From Babylonia areolata (taxonomy: Eukaryota; Mollusca; Gastropoda; Neogastropoda; Buccinidae), in assembly GCF_041734735.1 (NCBI RefSeq), contig NC_134878.1, forward strand, positions 39,169,713 through 39,233,712: 64,000 nt of DNA, read 5' to 3'. Both the position numbers and the translations under genes were made by a program. How positions within the stretch are numbered: the first letter of the stretch is position 1; every line of letters begins with the position of its first letter. This document shows positions 22,248-32,700 of the stretch, one piece after another. Below the pieces are notes generated by a model. The model was not told the DNA's origin, did no database searches, and was given only the letters and a program-made list of their open reading frames with translations.

Positions 22248-22264
22248 TTACATCTATGTCTAGT

Positions 22265-23370
22265 CATGATACATTACAGCTATGAACACCTCCTGAAACC
22301 TGGAGGGGGTCAGGCTGGTGTTCTCCTGACCCACTCCCGGGAGGGTCACTACCTTGTCGTGGTCGGGAGGCTCAGTGGCCAGTGATCGAGCGAGCTATGT
22401 CGGCGGGGGCATCAGTGCTTCTTGGGGTTTGGTGCTCTGATCCCAGGTCTTAATTGACAGCCTACATAGCCATCGTAGCTGTCAGGGCTGAATAAGTGGT
22501 GGTTTTGTACTGATGCCCCTGATAGGGCTTCCCATGCCAAACAGGTCGTGAGTGAGGCCCAAACTAAACGTGACCCACTGTCCCTTTCGCTGTTCTCTTT
22601 TTACTGCCTCTTTTCTGTCCTCAGCTCCCCATCAAGCCTTCTTTTCCACATTCTTTTTTCTCTGCGGCCTTCTTTAGGCCCGCCGTGTTTGCCGTGCGGC
22701 GCAACCTGTGATGGAGGGGAATGAGATCCTGGGGATTGAGAGAGCACGCTGCTCTCAACACATCCCTTTGGCTCGGACCTCTCCTAAGACAGGCGGCACA
22801 CATTGGCCCATGTGTGTCAATCGGCTACCCCTTCGTGGGGCTGGGTCAAGACTGGCAGTTTAGTGGCTGACGAAGGTAACCCCCGTAGTGCTCGGTTCTC
22901 TGTCCCCGGGAGCTGGGCATGATCGGGGGGGAAACACGTTGGAGCTGGACTGTTGGTCGTATATCCCTCCCGAAACCTGGAAGGGGTCAAGCTGGTGTTC
23001 CCTTGACCCTGGCCCCTAAGTTGGACCCCATGGTGGGTGGGTAAGGGAGGGATGAATTCACATTTTTTTCAACATGACTTCCAAAAAACTACACCCCCCT
23101 AACTCTGGCAAAAGACGAAGACAGGGAACGGACGACTTAGACTCCGATTCGGAGGTCGTTGAGAGCTCTGGATTTTGGCCATCGTGGCTGGTGATGGAGG
23201 GCGCTGATGACGACAAGCCGTTGTCGGCTCTCAGCCCCTTCGCTATCCAGAAGGGCTTTCAGTGTCTGGCAGGATCGCTGAAGTCCATCAAGAGGCTGAG
23301 GAGCGGAGCATTTTTAGTTCAGACGGAGTCCAAAAGGCAGGTTTGATGGAGAAGTAGCACCAGATGTCAC
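22265..23370 (+). mobile_element. 5' part of a non-LTR retrotransposon (5' UTR plus ORF1 start)
   Basis: A C/G-rich leader (repeated block CTGAAACCTGGAGGGGGTCA near 22292 and CGAAACCTGGAAGGGGTCAA near 22971) is followed by the start of ORF1 at 23074. LINE copies normally lose the 5' end; here the 5' end is kept and everything after about 90 codons of ORF1 is missing. It stops about 57 bp before the acceptor of the next GTF2F1 exon. The duplicated leader block suggests tandem promoter-like repeats of the kind some LINE 5' UTRs carry. The family is not named; ORF1 resembles those of I/Nimb or Jockey-group elements. Confidence 0.6.
23074..23346 (+). CDS. LINE ORF1 N-terminal fragment
   Basis: This 90-codon open frame starts MTSKKLHPPNSGKRRR, has an acidic stretch (TDDLDSDSEVVESS), then WPSWLVMEGADDDKPLSALS and PFAIQKGFQCLAGSLKSIKR with LRSGAFLVQ. 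The last part matches the beginning of the RNA-binding domain in ORF1 proteins of I/Nimb/Jockey-type LINEs (pattern P-FL-I-----LS-LSPF-I-K-I-G---S-K-LRSG-LLVE). It ends at a stop shortly after QTESKRQV, far short of a full ORF1, so it is a fragment. It is unrelated to the host gene although it lies close to exon 5. Confidence 0.6.
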   Translation: MTSKKLHPPNSGKRRRQGTDDLDSDSEVVESSGFWPSWLVMEGADDDKPLSALSPFAIQKGFQCLAGSLKSIKRLRSGAFLVQTESKRQV

Positions 23371-23377
23371 TTAAAGA

Positions 23378-23395
23378 GGTATGAACGTTCATACC
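23378..23395. repeat. 18-bp perfect palindrome next to a splice acceptor
   Basis: GGTATGAACGTTCATACC is a perfect inverted repeat. It sits 31 bp upstream of the exon beginning at 23427, in the branch-point region. It may be the worn end of a mobile element (a TTAA lies at 23370-23373) or a chance palindrome. Confidence 0.7.
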
Positions 23396-23426
23396 AGCTG
23401 AAAAAACCCCCTGTTGTGCTTTTCAG

Positions 23427-23517
23427 ATGCTGACAGACATGGATGACTGGGCCAACATATCTGATGATGATGAAGATGGGGAAGACGATGAGGATGATGG
23501 TGAGAAAAGTAAAGAAG
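23427..23517 (+). CDS. GTF2F1: TFIIF-alpha (RAP74), exon 5, acidic region
   Basis: The exon encodes 30 codons and one base of a split aspartate codon (residues 199-229). MLTDMDDWANISDDDEDGED matches the fly KITDMDEWIDSEDESDSEDE segment, which supports it despite low complexity. The acceptor is TGTGCTTTTCAG and the donor AAAGAAG|GTAAGG. It belongs to the disordered acidic linker between the dimerisation domain and the C-terminal winged helix. It starts in phase 0, as exon 4 requires. Confidence 0.93.
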
Positions 23518-23920
23518 GTAAGGACACTAGGAAGGCTGACATTCTGTTGACTTTGAACCACCTGTGGGTATCTTTGCCATTGCACACACACACATGAAAT
23601 TACAGTAAATGTTGAATGATATGTGATGGCATGGTAAGGTTAGAAATCAAGTAAGGGTTAGAAATCAAGTAAGTGTAACTGGTAATTCAGAACTAAGCTA
23701 GGTACTGGCAACCTGCCCTCTGTGCATGGCTCAGTGTGGCCAATTTTGACCTATTTTCCTCACACAGCACAAATGTCAGCAGAGTGAGCAACATTTTTAG
23801 CACAGTAGCATAGCTGAGACTGTACTCTTTCTGTATGTACCCAGTTGGTCAGTGGTGGTTGCATATTTCAGCAAATAAATCAAATAGTAAAATTTTGTCT
23901 CTTTTTTTTTTTTTTTACGG
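23518..23920. other. Start of the 16-kb intron, no element recognised
   Basis: A short tandem repeat (GGTTAGAAATCAAGTAAG twice near 23637-23673) and a T-run at 23901-23916 are the only visible features. Confidence 0.5.
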
Positions 23921-24055
23921 CTTCAGTTCAGTTCAGTTACTGAAGGTGTCCATGCATTCAGACAAATCCATAATGCAACACCTTTTCTGCTAAATAGATG
24001 CCTGACCACCAGTGCAATCAAACTTAACGCTTCATCATGCTTTGAGGGAAAATAC
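23921..24055 (+). mobile_element. Short SINE-like repeat, copy 1
   Basis: Starting CTTCAGTTCAGTTCAGTTAC, it contains ATGCATTCAGACAAATCCAT, ACACCTTTTCTGCTAAATAG and GATGCCTGACCACCAG. The same repeat occurs at 56866-57000 and, inverted, at 59761-59893, where it is better kept (GTTCGGACAAATCCATATAC, CTGCCAAGCAGATGCC). This copy is diverged. No clear Pol III boxes are seen. Confidence 0.75.
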
Positions 24056-24705
24056 AATAACATGAAATAAAATATGTTAAATAAAGAATGGATAAAAAGA
24101 AGAAAGTGAATGAATATAAGATAAATATTATAGTAATAATGATAAAAATAAGAAGAATGATCAATAAATAATGCATGGATAAATGTTCAAAAAGTGTGAA
24201 CAGTGGTGGTTGTTCGACCAAGTTAAACATCATATTAAATGATTGGACTTAACGATGAATGTGGTTGGAGTTTATTTTCTTTTCATTTTGATCAATTGTT
24301 GGGTTCAAGATAGAAAAATGACAAACTTTCCTGTCATGATTTTCCCCAGTCATTCAGTTGAGGCTCATTTTCTGCAGATGGATCTGTGTAGATTTGCTCC
24401 AAATTTCTTGGTTATAATCGTTTTAACATGGAAAAAGCAGTTACTGTCAGCGTTTTCAAAATCGGATACCTTTTCAATAAATCATTTACTCATATATTTA
24501 ATGCTTTGTCAGTAGTTGTTGTTGTTTTTTGTTGTTTTTTTCCCCCAGAACATTCAGTTACAAAGTTGACATTGTAGTCAGGATTGTTGAATTTTGCAAG
24601 TATTTTCTTATCTGCAGTTGTTTTACTGGAAAAAGAGTAATGATGATTATTTGTATAATCAAAATCAATAACTTTATCATGCATTTTTTCTCAGTCATAT
24701 TTCAT
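24056..24705. other. AT-rich intron, no element recognised
   Basis: ATAATGATAAAAATAAGAAG-type simple sequence at 24060-24170, then unremarkable intron. Open frames on both strands are short and unlike known proteins. Confidence 0.5.
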
Positions 24706-24935
24706 TTAACCCATTGACTGCCATAAAGGTATTATGTACATGCATAGTGACGTCACTGATGACGTCATCAGAAAAAGAGGAATAGCACTGGAAGGCTGAA
24801 AATTCACACAGTTCATCTAGAGTGTTATATCTCCAGACTGTTTTCTCAGTTTTAGGCTTATTGTTTTGGATAATGTTTTATGACCTGAAACACTACTTTC
24901 TGCTGTTTTCCCCCTGGCACTGAAAGGGTTTTTAA
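24706..24935. mobile_element. Short TTAA MITE, 230 bp
   Basis: The left end TTAACCCATTGACTGCC faces GGCACTGAAAGGGTTTTTAA at the right, an inverted pair in which the right end carries two extra T. CATAA-AGGTA-TTATG forms a hairpin about 17 bp inside the left TTAA, and GTGACGTCAC and GATGACGTCATC follow. There is no coding sequence. The end sequence and palindromes link it to the piggyBac-like set. Confidence 0.6.
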
Positions 24936-25132
24936 TTTTAGATTTTAAGATCATAAATCTTTCAATATTTTCAGTTTTAAAGCTACACATGTCTCTCACT
25001 CCAACTCCTACCAGTCCTGCAAGTATTATGAATTAAGCAATATAGAAGTTATAATCAGGACTCATTACTGGCTTATTGTCTGTACCAAGGTACAGAAGTC
25101 CACTGTTCGACATATGCAGACATGATAAAATG

Positions 25133-26185
25133 TTAACCCCTAGGCTGCCTGCATGACGAGATAACTCGTCATGGCAAGCATGTATGCTTCGCTGCCACAA
25201 TGATGAGATAACTCGTCATCGAAATATTCTGACATTTCCCTGCTTTGCATTCAGTTCGTTGAAAAAAATGCTGGTAGCTTTAGCTTGGGGAATCTTTCTG
25301 GATTCTATTCATAGCTAGAAACACCATCTGCGTCATAAGGCAGTCCTTTATTTGAACGTTTTGGTTGGGTTACTGGCCGCAGTCTTTGCCTGGCTCCTCT
25401 CCTCGCTCGCTCAACAAAATGTCGGACTGACTCAGTGCTCAAAACATGCGCTCATGGCGAACTAAATCAACCAAGATTACTTTCTTTAGCTGATGCTCAG
25501 AAAGAATTGGAGCATAAATTCGAAGGAGAAGACAGTGGTGAACATTTATAGGACGATTTGATAGAAAATAAAGGGAGCAATCAAGAGAGTGGCCAAGATA
25601 CAACTATCAGTGAGTGATGCAGGCTGTTCAACTCTAGCAGATGACAGGTCACCAAATTTTTAGCAGGGCACCGTATGAGCTATTTTCTTGGCACTCAGCC
25701 AACGCGGTCTGATGAAGTGACGGTGTGAGAGGGGTGAAGAGGAGGGGTGTGGAGACTGAGGGGGCGTGGCCTCACATCCATATTATCACTTGCAGAAGTC
25801 ACAATGCATCTATTTCTTTTTCAGTTTTTTTATATTGTGGTTATTCTAGTATGATTTTGTGTGTGCAGATATCCATTTGTCCAGAAAATGATATTTTAGT
25901 GCAAATTACCAGACTAATGTTTGTAATGAACAAGTTGAAAATGTGACAAAAAACAAAACACTGATTTCAAAACAACAGCATGTCACTTAAAATGCATAAA
26001 ATGGGAAAACATCATGTGTTTTGTATTCTTTATTCATTTCCCTTTCAGAAAATATGTACTTTTATGGGTCTTTCTCCAATAACAAAGAGCACAGAATTTT
26101 TTGAAAATTTATACCCGTTTTTGTGAAAAAACCCTGGCAAATAGATTTCACTTAAATCTTATTTTCCTGGCAGCGAAAGGGTTAA
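25133..26185 (+). mobile_element. TTAA (piggyBac-like) element, family A, copy 2
   Basis: The element runs from TTAACCCCTAGGCTGCCTGC to CTGGCAGCGAAAGGGTTAA (1053 bp) and is the reverse of the copy at 10370. About 20 bp inside the left TTAA lies an inverted repeat with arms CATGACGAG and CTCGTCATG around ATAA, then AAGCAT-GT-ATGCTT, then a second, one-mismatch copy of the first. The + strand near 25480-25620 reads SLADAQKELEHKFEGEDSGE, a stop, then DDLIENKGSNQESGQ, like an acidic piggyBac transposase N-terminus. The catalytic part is absent. Confidence 0.8.
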
Positions 26186-26211
26186 TAAACTGAAAAATGT
26201 GTTAAGTTACA

Positions 26212-26215
<4 letters not shown>

Positions 26216-26257
<42 letters not shown>
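26216..26257. repeat. (AT)n microsatellite
   Basis: About 20 uninterrupted AT units. Confidence 0.95.
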
Positions 26258-26261
<4 letters not shown>

Positions 26262-26817
26262 TACACTGAAATAAAATCACACACACTCACACACTCACTG
26301 AAGCTCATGATTCTCTTTTCATCTCTTACCACTGTCATTTATTCCCACCTCCATCAATTGAAATATTTCACAGGAAGCCTGAACTTTCAGTCAATAAATA
26401 TATAATTTTTTCTAGCTTTGAGTCAAGAACTTGGCTAAATTTGAAGAATGTTGGGACCCGGCTAAAATTGCAACTTACAGAGGATAGCCAATAGGATCAT
26501 TGAAAACCGACTATATTCATGTGCTATCTTGATTCAGAAGGTCTAGGGGAGACTACCAATACCTGTTCACTGTTCGTTTCCATATATTAGCCCCATCTTA
26601 TTACATTCAGGAGTACATAACATAAAAAGAAAAGGAAAAAAAAAAAAAAAAATCCACCACACCGAAAGTTTCTGTTTTACAGAGCCTCAAATTTGACAAA
26701 AATGTCTGTTTCTTATGTCCAAAATACCCAGATAAGGCATTTTTGGAGGACAGCCACACAAAAACTATGCACTGGAAACAGCTGAAATCTATGATTTGGA
26801 CCCCATACAACATAGTG
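26258..26817. other. Intronic sequence left of the DIRS element
   Basis: No element or gene is recognised. An A-run lies at 26635-26650. Confidence 0.4.
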
Positions 26818-26982
26818 TTTGGTGTCATATACTGTACCATGTCAAACTGATGCAAACTAGGCCTATGGTTTGCTCTGTTTGGCCAAATTTCGCGCGGCTA
26901 ACAGTGAAAAGACGCCCCTCTTAGTCTGGCCCGCTCTTAGCCAATCAAACGCCTCTAACAGCTATAAGCGCTGAATCATTCC
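26818..26982 (+). repeat. DIRS left inverted terminal repeat
   Basis: From TTTGGTGTCATATACTGTAC to CTGAATCATTCC. It is the near-perfect reverse complement of the right repeat from 32948 on (GGAATGATTCAGCGCTTATA ...), differing mainly in the outermost 30 bp, as expected when the two ends are copied from different halves of the internal complementary region. Confidence 0.9.
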
Positions 26983-27236
26983 TTTGGCCAAGGCTCTCCA
27001 CGCCATCTTGTCAGGTTTTCGCTCTGTCTCGTCTAACGCTTTTTTTGGCTATTAAGCGTTTTCATTTGGCCTTATTTTGTTGTATGCGGCTTGCATGTGT
27101 ATTGTGCTTACATTCTGTGTACTCGTTTCGACTCGGCCCCCTCGATTTCTTCGTATTTTTCTACCTCTGAGTCGATCCTGTCTTTCCTTTCTCTGTTGGG
27201 GATCGTATTGTTCGCTGGGTGCTTACGCGCGGTACC

Positions 27237-29708
27237 ATGCCTCGTTTGCCATCCTACGAAGGCAGGGATCATGATGCTGGCAGAGATACTCGCCAAGAGA
27301 CTCTCCCAGGCCCGGAGCTCATGATTTCTCCCGATAGGGACCGCGGCGATGCGTCTGCAGACGCTGATCGCGGAGGGGACGCTCGTCCCGATAAAACGGT
27401 CATGAAGGGGACCGGGGGGAAAGGGATTCGAGCGTCACCTCCCGAAGTGTCCCAGCGCGAGGCGGGTGGAAGGGGGAGTAGCACGTCCTCTCTTGGTGGT
27501 GGGAACTCGCGGCTGGGTGCGGACTCACAAGGGGAGGCCGCCCCCCGCCGTTATCCGGGTCCCCACACGGAGACGGCCCTCAGGGGCCCCAGTGCTGTTT
27601 CCCCTCCTCCCTCCTCGGTCGACCCCCCTCCCCCACCTCCTCCTGGGGGAGAAAAACAGTTGGTTCCGGGGGGGGACCTCCACTTAGCCCACCCCGGGCC
27701 AAGCCACCCCAGTCTCCCCACGGGAGGGGATTCTGGGCGCGTGGCAACCTGCTCTGCAGGTCTCCCCGCTATCCGGCCGGTCTCCCCTGCTGGGGGAGTC
27801 CCGCGCGTGTCAGGCGGTTCCGGGCAGTCAGACCGCCGGCCTTTCGGCCTGTCTGACACCCAAGTCGGACCTGACCTCCCTCCGACTTGGCCAGGCTTTT
27901 CCCTTCAACGAGGTCAAGGCACCAGTGACCCTTGGGGCTGGGGTCACGGGATGGCTGGTGCCCACGGGTGGTATCCCCCATTCTACCCGTACTGGGGTGC
28001 ACCTATGGTGCATGCTGGGTTCCCGGGAGGACCAGGGACTAACCCCTGGTCCGCTCCCCACCGGACCCAACCCAGCACAGACCACAGAGTGACATACACA
28101 GCCCCGACAAGAGGGATTGACTCTTCGTTGGGCAGGTCGAGCTCCTCGACCAGTGTTAACACTACAGCCTCGAATAGGTCCTCTGTCAGCACGCAGGTGA
28201 CCGCCACGGTCACTACGGCTTCCTTTTCAGGACCGACGGCAGCTGAGGGACCCCGCTCAGCCCGTGGGAGCCTGCTGGTCCCACCTACCCAGCCCTCGGT
28301 CCTAAAAGGAGATGAGTGGGTGTTCGTCCCCTCACAGCACTCGTGGGTCCCTCTGGCGTCCAGGGACGCTCTCTCTGAGAAGGTGTGGCACCCACCATCC
28401 CAAGCATGGTTGGACCTACGGTCCACACACTCCCCACCCTCTTCAGGTGTCAAGGACATAACAGAGGAGACCAGGGTCCCTGCTCGGGATCGCCCCAGCT
28501 CATCCCGCTGGGCTGACCACAGCCCACAGGACGCCCCCGTGGGTACATCCACTTGGGATGGCACCCAACAGGGGATGGACTGTGAACAAGAAGGACAGCC
28601 CCTGTCTTCGGATGAGGACGAACAAGCAGATGAGCACTCTTCGCCCCCATCCCAGTGCGACAGATGGAGCCCACGCCTCCCTAGGGACCAGCCTGAACCA
28701 AACTCGGACTTTGCCGAGCTCGAACTGACCCTCCCCAATAGGGTCACACATGCTGAATCAGTCCCTCAGGCAACTTTGTCACCCTTAACCCTCCTACGGT
28801 CAGGTGACTCTAACTCCAGAACCACAAGGCGACTCAGAGTGCCAGAAATGGCTCAGGAGTGGCTTAATAAGCCAGCCCGCACCGTCAGGGGTGCTGCTTC
28901 CATCCCTCCTCCAGGCAGGGAGTCACTCTCTGCCCCGGGCGCTTTTGCCCCAGGCAAGTTCCTTAAAGATCCCTCCAAGGGAGGAGTGTGGTCCTGGTAC
29001 ACACAGGACCACCCTGCCTACAGGGAAGCAGAGCCCTCCGCGCAGGACAGGATGTTGGTCTCACAGCGCACCACCTTCCCCACCTCAGCTACTCTTCCCT
29101 TTAAGACATTTGCAGAGTGGGACAAACTGGCCCGCCGCTGCCTCCTCGAGGTGTCCACGGCTTATACCTTCTTTGACGCGTTCCTCCACAGAGCCAATGA
29201 GCTGTGGGAACGACGTCCAGTTCAGCAGGACACAGAGTCTCCTTCCTCTGGCCTGCCTGGCCTCTTCTCAGACCCGAGGTTAAACACTTTTGGCAATCGA
29301 GTAGCGTCTGGTCTCACGGCAGCTGCAGACGCAGCTACCAGCCTTCACTTCAATACGGTGCTAGCGCGGCGGGATGCTGTTCTCCGCCTCTCTAACATTC
29401 CAGTAGAGGAGAGGGCTGCTCTGCGGTCCATCCCAGCACAGCAGCACTCCCTCTTCGGCCAGTATGCGCCGCATTTTGTCAGCCACAGGGCAGAGACAAA
29501 CCGGGAGGTGGCCTCATATTTAGCCCAATCCTCCCAGGGGCGCCAGGGTTCTATGCCTTTGAAGAGACCCGCCACCAGGGCTCCTCCATATACCTCGCCT
29601 CCTAAGCCAAAGCGGCGTGCTCAGAATCAGCGGCAGAGGAACAAACCACCTCATGGCCGTCCAAGCCGTCCGGCCATGCCCAAGGCCAGAAGGCAGCACC
29701 CCCAATGA
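27237..29708 (+). CDS. DIRS gag-like ORF1
   Basis: An 823-codon frame from ATG at 27237. The product is rich in proline, glycine, serine and arginine in its first two thirds (poly-proline near residues 125-140), with a more structured part near residues 540-790 (WSWYTQDHPAYREAE; FKTFAEWDKLARRCLLEVST; FGNRVASGLTAAADAATSLH) and a basic, proline-rich tail (KPKRRAQNQRQRNKPPHGRP). The order of parts and position before the RT frame are those of DIRS gag proteins, whose role is to package element RNA. No zinc knuckle is seen. The stop overlaps the start of the next open frame by a few bases. A GTG in the same frame lies 18 bp upstream, but the ATG is the natural start. Confidence 0.8.
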   Translation: MPRLPSYEGRDHDAGRDTRQETLPGPELMISPDRDRGDASADADRGGDARPDKTVMKGTGGKGIRASPPEVSQREAGGRGSSTSSLGGGNSRLGADSQGEAAPRRYPGPHTETALRGPSAVSPPPSSVDPPPPPPPGGEKQLVPGGDLHLAHPGPSHPSLPTGGDSGRVATCSAGLPAIRPVSPAGGVPRVSGGSGQSDRRPFGLSDTQVGPDLPPTWPGFSLQRGQGTSDPWGWGHGMAGAHGWYPPFYPYWGAPMVHAGFPGGPGTNPWSAPHRTQPSTDHRVTYTAPTRGIDSSLGRSSSSTSVNTTASNRSSVSTQVTATVTTASFSGPTAAEGPRSARGSLLVPPTQPSVLKGDEWVFVPSQHSWVPLASRDALSEKVWHPPSQAWLDLRSTHSPPSSGVKDITEETRVPARDRPSSSRWADHSPQDAPVGTSTWDGTQQGMDCEQEGQPLSSDEDEQADEHSSPPSQCDRWSPRLPRDQPEPNSDFAELELTLPNRVTHAESVPQATLSPLTLLRSGDSNSRTTRRLRVPEMAQEWLNKPARTVRGAASIPPPGRESLSAPGAFAPGKFLKDPSKGGVWSWYTQDHPAYREAEPSAQDRMLVSQRTTFPTSATLPFKTFAEWDKLARRCLLEVSTAYTFFDAFLHRANELWERRPVQQDTESPSSGLPGLFSDPRLNTFGNRVASGLTAAADAATSLHFNTVLARRDAVLRLSNIPVEERAALRSIPAQQHSLFGQYAPHFVSHRAETNREVASYLAQSSQGRQGSMPLKRPATRAPPYTSPPKPKRRAQNQRQRNKPPHGRPSRPAMPKARRQHPQ

Positions 29709-32700
29709 CTGGGCCCCGATTCAGCACCGCCAGTCGTTCAGCCCCTCCAAGTAGGAAACTTGTCCCGGCACGCGCATCAGTGGCGTGCTCTGGGACTCAA
29801 CGACTGGATTGTGTCGGTGCTAGAGTCGGGGTACATGCTCCCTTGGGTGGGGGACCGCCCCCCTCTAAGATCCACTCCTCCTCCTTATGTGCCCAGCTCG
29901 ATGGAGCAGGAGAGCATCTTAGAGAAAGAGATATCGCACCTACTCCTCATAGGGGCGATATCTCAACTCTCGGACCCGGGCCCCGGTTTTTACGGCCGGT
30001 TGTTCGTGATTCCAAAAGTCTCCGGAGGGTGGAGACCAGTCCTGGACTTGTCCCCCCTCAACAGTTTCCTCCCCAAGATGAAATTCAAGATGGACACACA
30101 GGCACAGATTCGGGAGACCATGCAACAGGGAGATTGGGCGACGTCCATCGATCTGAAAGATGCTTATTTCCATATCCTCATCCACCCGGCATCCCGCCGG
30201 TACCTGAGGTTCGTGTGGAGGGACAGAGTGTTCCAGTTCTCTGCCCTCCCATTTGGTCTGTCCCTTGCCCCTTTCCTGTTTACCAAGGTGGTGCGGGAAT
30301 TGGTGTCAATCGTCCGGTCGGAGTCCATTCGGCTCTGTGTGTACCTGGACGACTGGCTTATTCTGGCCCAGTCACAGGCTCTGTGCCAGAGTCATACAGC
30401 CAGACTTCTAGACCTGTGCTCCCAACTGGGCTTCATCACGAACCAGGAGAAATGCGATCTGTCCCCGAGCCAGTCCTTCGACTTCTTAGGGATGAGATTC
30501 GACACGCGGTCCATGATAGTCTCTCCGACGCCAGATCGGTGGGACCGTCTGGCAGGCCTCCTCAACCACTTGCGCCATTCCTCCCAAGCAACGGCGCGGA
30601 CACTTTCTTCCCTCCTGGGCATGATGGAGTCCATGGCACCTCTCATCCCTCTGGGCAGGGTTCTCAAGCGCCCTCTTCAGAGGGCACTCAGGCTATGGTG
30701 GTCCCAGAGCACTCAGCCATGGGATACCCGGATATGTCTGGGCGAGTGGTTCCTCGAGGTGACATCAGAGTGGTTAACCACCCCTCTTCTGACACAGGGG
30801 GTGCCCATAGCCCCACCTACTCTTCAGGTGGCACTATTCACAGACGCCTCCTCCATGGGCTGGGGAGCCCACATGGACTCACTCCATGCAGCAGGGACTT
30901 GGTCCCCGGAGGAGCGCCTATGCCACATCAATGTTCTGGAACTGGAGGCAGTTCGCAGGGCTCTCCAGCACTTCATAGCGGAGGCCAAAGGCAAGACCAT
31001 TCGCTTGTTCACGGACAACACAACAGTCGCTTGTTACGTGAACAAAGGGGGCGGAGCGCACTCGGCAGACCTCTCTCTGCGGACCGAGGCTCTCCTCCGT
31101 TGGTGCCACAGCAGGGGCATTGCACTTTCAGCGAGACACATAGCAGGGAAAGACAACATTTTGGCAGGTGCTCTCAGCACGTCCAAGAGTGTCATACACA
31201 CAGAGTGGACCCTGGACAAGGACACCCTGCAAGGAGTGTGGGAACAGTGGTTCCGGCCGATGGTGGACCTCTTTGCGACAAGGTTCAGCAAGAGACTTCC
31301 CACGTACGTCTCTCCAGTCGCCGACCCAGAAGCATGGGCAGTGGACGCTCTCTCTCTAGACTGGAGCAGTCTGATTGCCTACGCGTTTCCTCCCTTTCCA
31401 ATCCTGTCCAAGGTGATACGGAAAGCCAGGTTGGAACGCCCGCAGATGATCCTCATTGCGCCGAAATGGCCAGCCCAGCCCTGGTTTCCGGTCCTTCAGT
31501 CCCTGACACATGTTCCACCACTGGAACTGGAAACCAAACCTCATCTGCTGAGGCAGCCTCGTTCGGGCATTCCTCACTCCAATCCTCAAATGCTCCACCT
31601 GCACGCGTGGCTGCTGTGCGGGCGGATCTGTCAGCATCACCATTGAAGTCTTCCACCCCTCGGTCAGCCTCTGTGTCCGCCGCGCTGACCAAGGGGGGTG
31701 CCTCCTCCGACCTCCTCTCCATAGTCTCCAAAGCCAGGAGGGAGGGAACAGAGACTTTGTATGACTTTCGATGGAAGAAATGGCTGAGTTGGTGTACAGC
31801 TCAGAACATTCCCCCTACTAACCCTACGAGCATGCAGCTGGCCAACTTTTTGGCTCACTGCTCCTCGGTTCTCAACCTGTCTGCTAGTTCTGTGAGAGGG
31901 TACAGGTCTGCCATTTGTACCACTATCAAACAGCTAGGTGGTCCCGCTTTTGAAGCTGATTTCCTGCTCAGAGAAGTGGCTAGGGGCGCCTCTCTGAAGG
32001 AAGCTAGGAATCCCAGAAGAGTGCCCCTCTGGGACTTGTTCCTGGTGCTGGATTTCATTCGAAAACAGCCCTTTGAGCCATTGGGGACTATTCCTTTTGA
32101 CCTGCTCACTCTCAAGACCACTTTCCTTCTGTTGCTGGCCACGGGCCGTCGTAGAAGTGAGATTCATGGTCTTAGTGGTCTGCCACAAGATCTAGCATTC
32201 CACAGAGATGGTTCCATCACTCTTCGTTTCCTTCCAGAGTTTCTGGCTAAGAACCAAGACCCCGAGGTCCCTTCCCCCTCTCTGAGGGTCAGACCTTTGT
32301 CGGATATTCTGGCACAAGATGATGAAGATAGGCATCTCTGCCCCGTTCGGTGCCTCAAATACTATTGCAATAGGTCTCGCCATAGGCGTTCTTCTCAGAG
32401 GCGCCTTCTCATCTCCCTCAATGAGAATTACAAGAAAGATATCGCTGCAGGCACCATTTCCCGCTGGGTTTCCCAAGTCATTCGTAGAGCCTACTCTCAT
32501 GCACACAAGGATCTCAGCTGTCTTAATCCCAGAACACACGAAGTGCGGGCCATAGCTACTTCGGCTGCTTTCCAGCACTCGGTACCACTGCAGCATGTCT
32601 TGGAGGCAGCCTTCTGGCGGTCGGAGAATCCCTTCATCAACTTCTACCTCCGGGATTTCCGTATGACCAGGGCTGACGGTTCCAAGGGGATTTCCTTTGT

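Larger units (their letters stand above)
18215..22250 (+). mobile_element. Worn DIRS-like (tyrosine-recombinase) retroelement relic
   Basis: This is a fossil of the DIRS order. Supports are an RNase H-like motif FSDDFSDSGWDAHG at about 18277-18318 (family FTDAS--GWGAH), a sequence resembling the end of a DIRS tyrosine recombinase near 21700-21850 (arginine-aspartate followed by LR-DG), and a right-hand terminal structure at 21885-22247. Base composition (C-rich, few long runs of A/T) differs from the flanking intron. The middle holds simple repeats (18780-18912) and other unrecognised sequence, so part may be later insertion. The element is old and broken many times; the left terminal repeat was not found. 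Confidence 0.5.

Noticed and set aside
27983-28747. 254-codon minus-strand open frame inside the DIRS gag region
   Set aside because: An antisense shadow of a GC-rich coding sequence; it has no domain and the sense frame explains the region.
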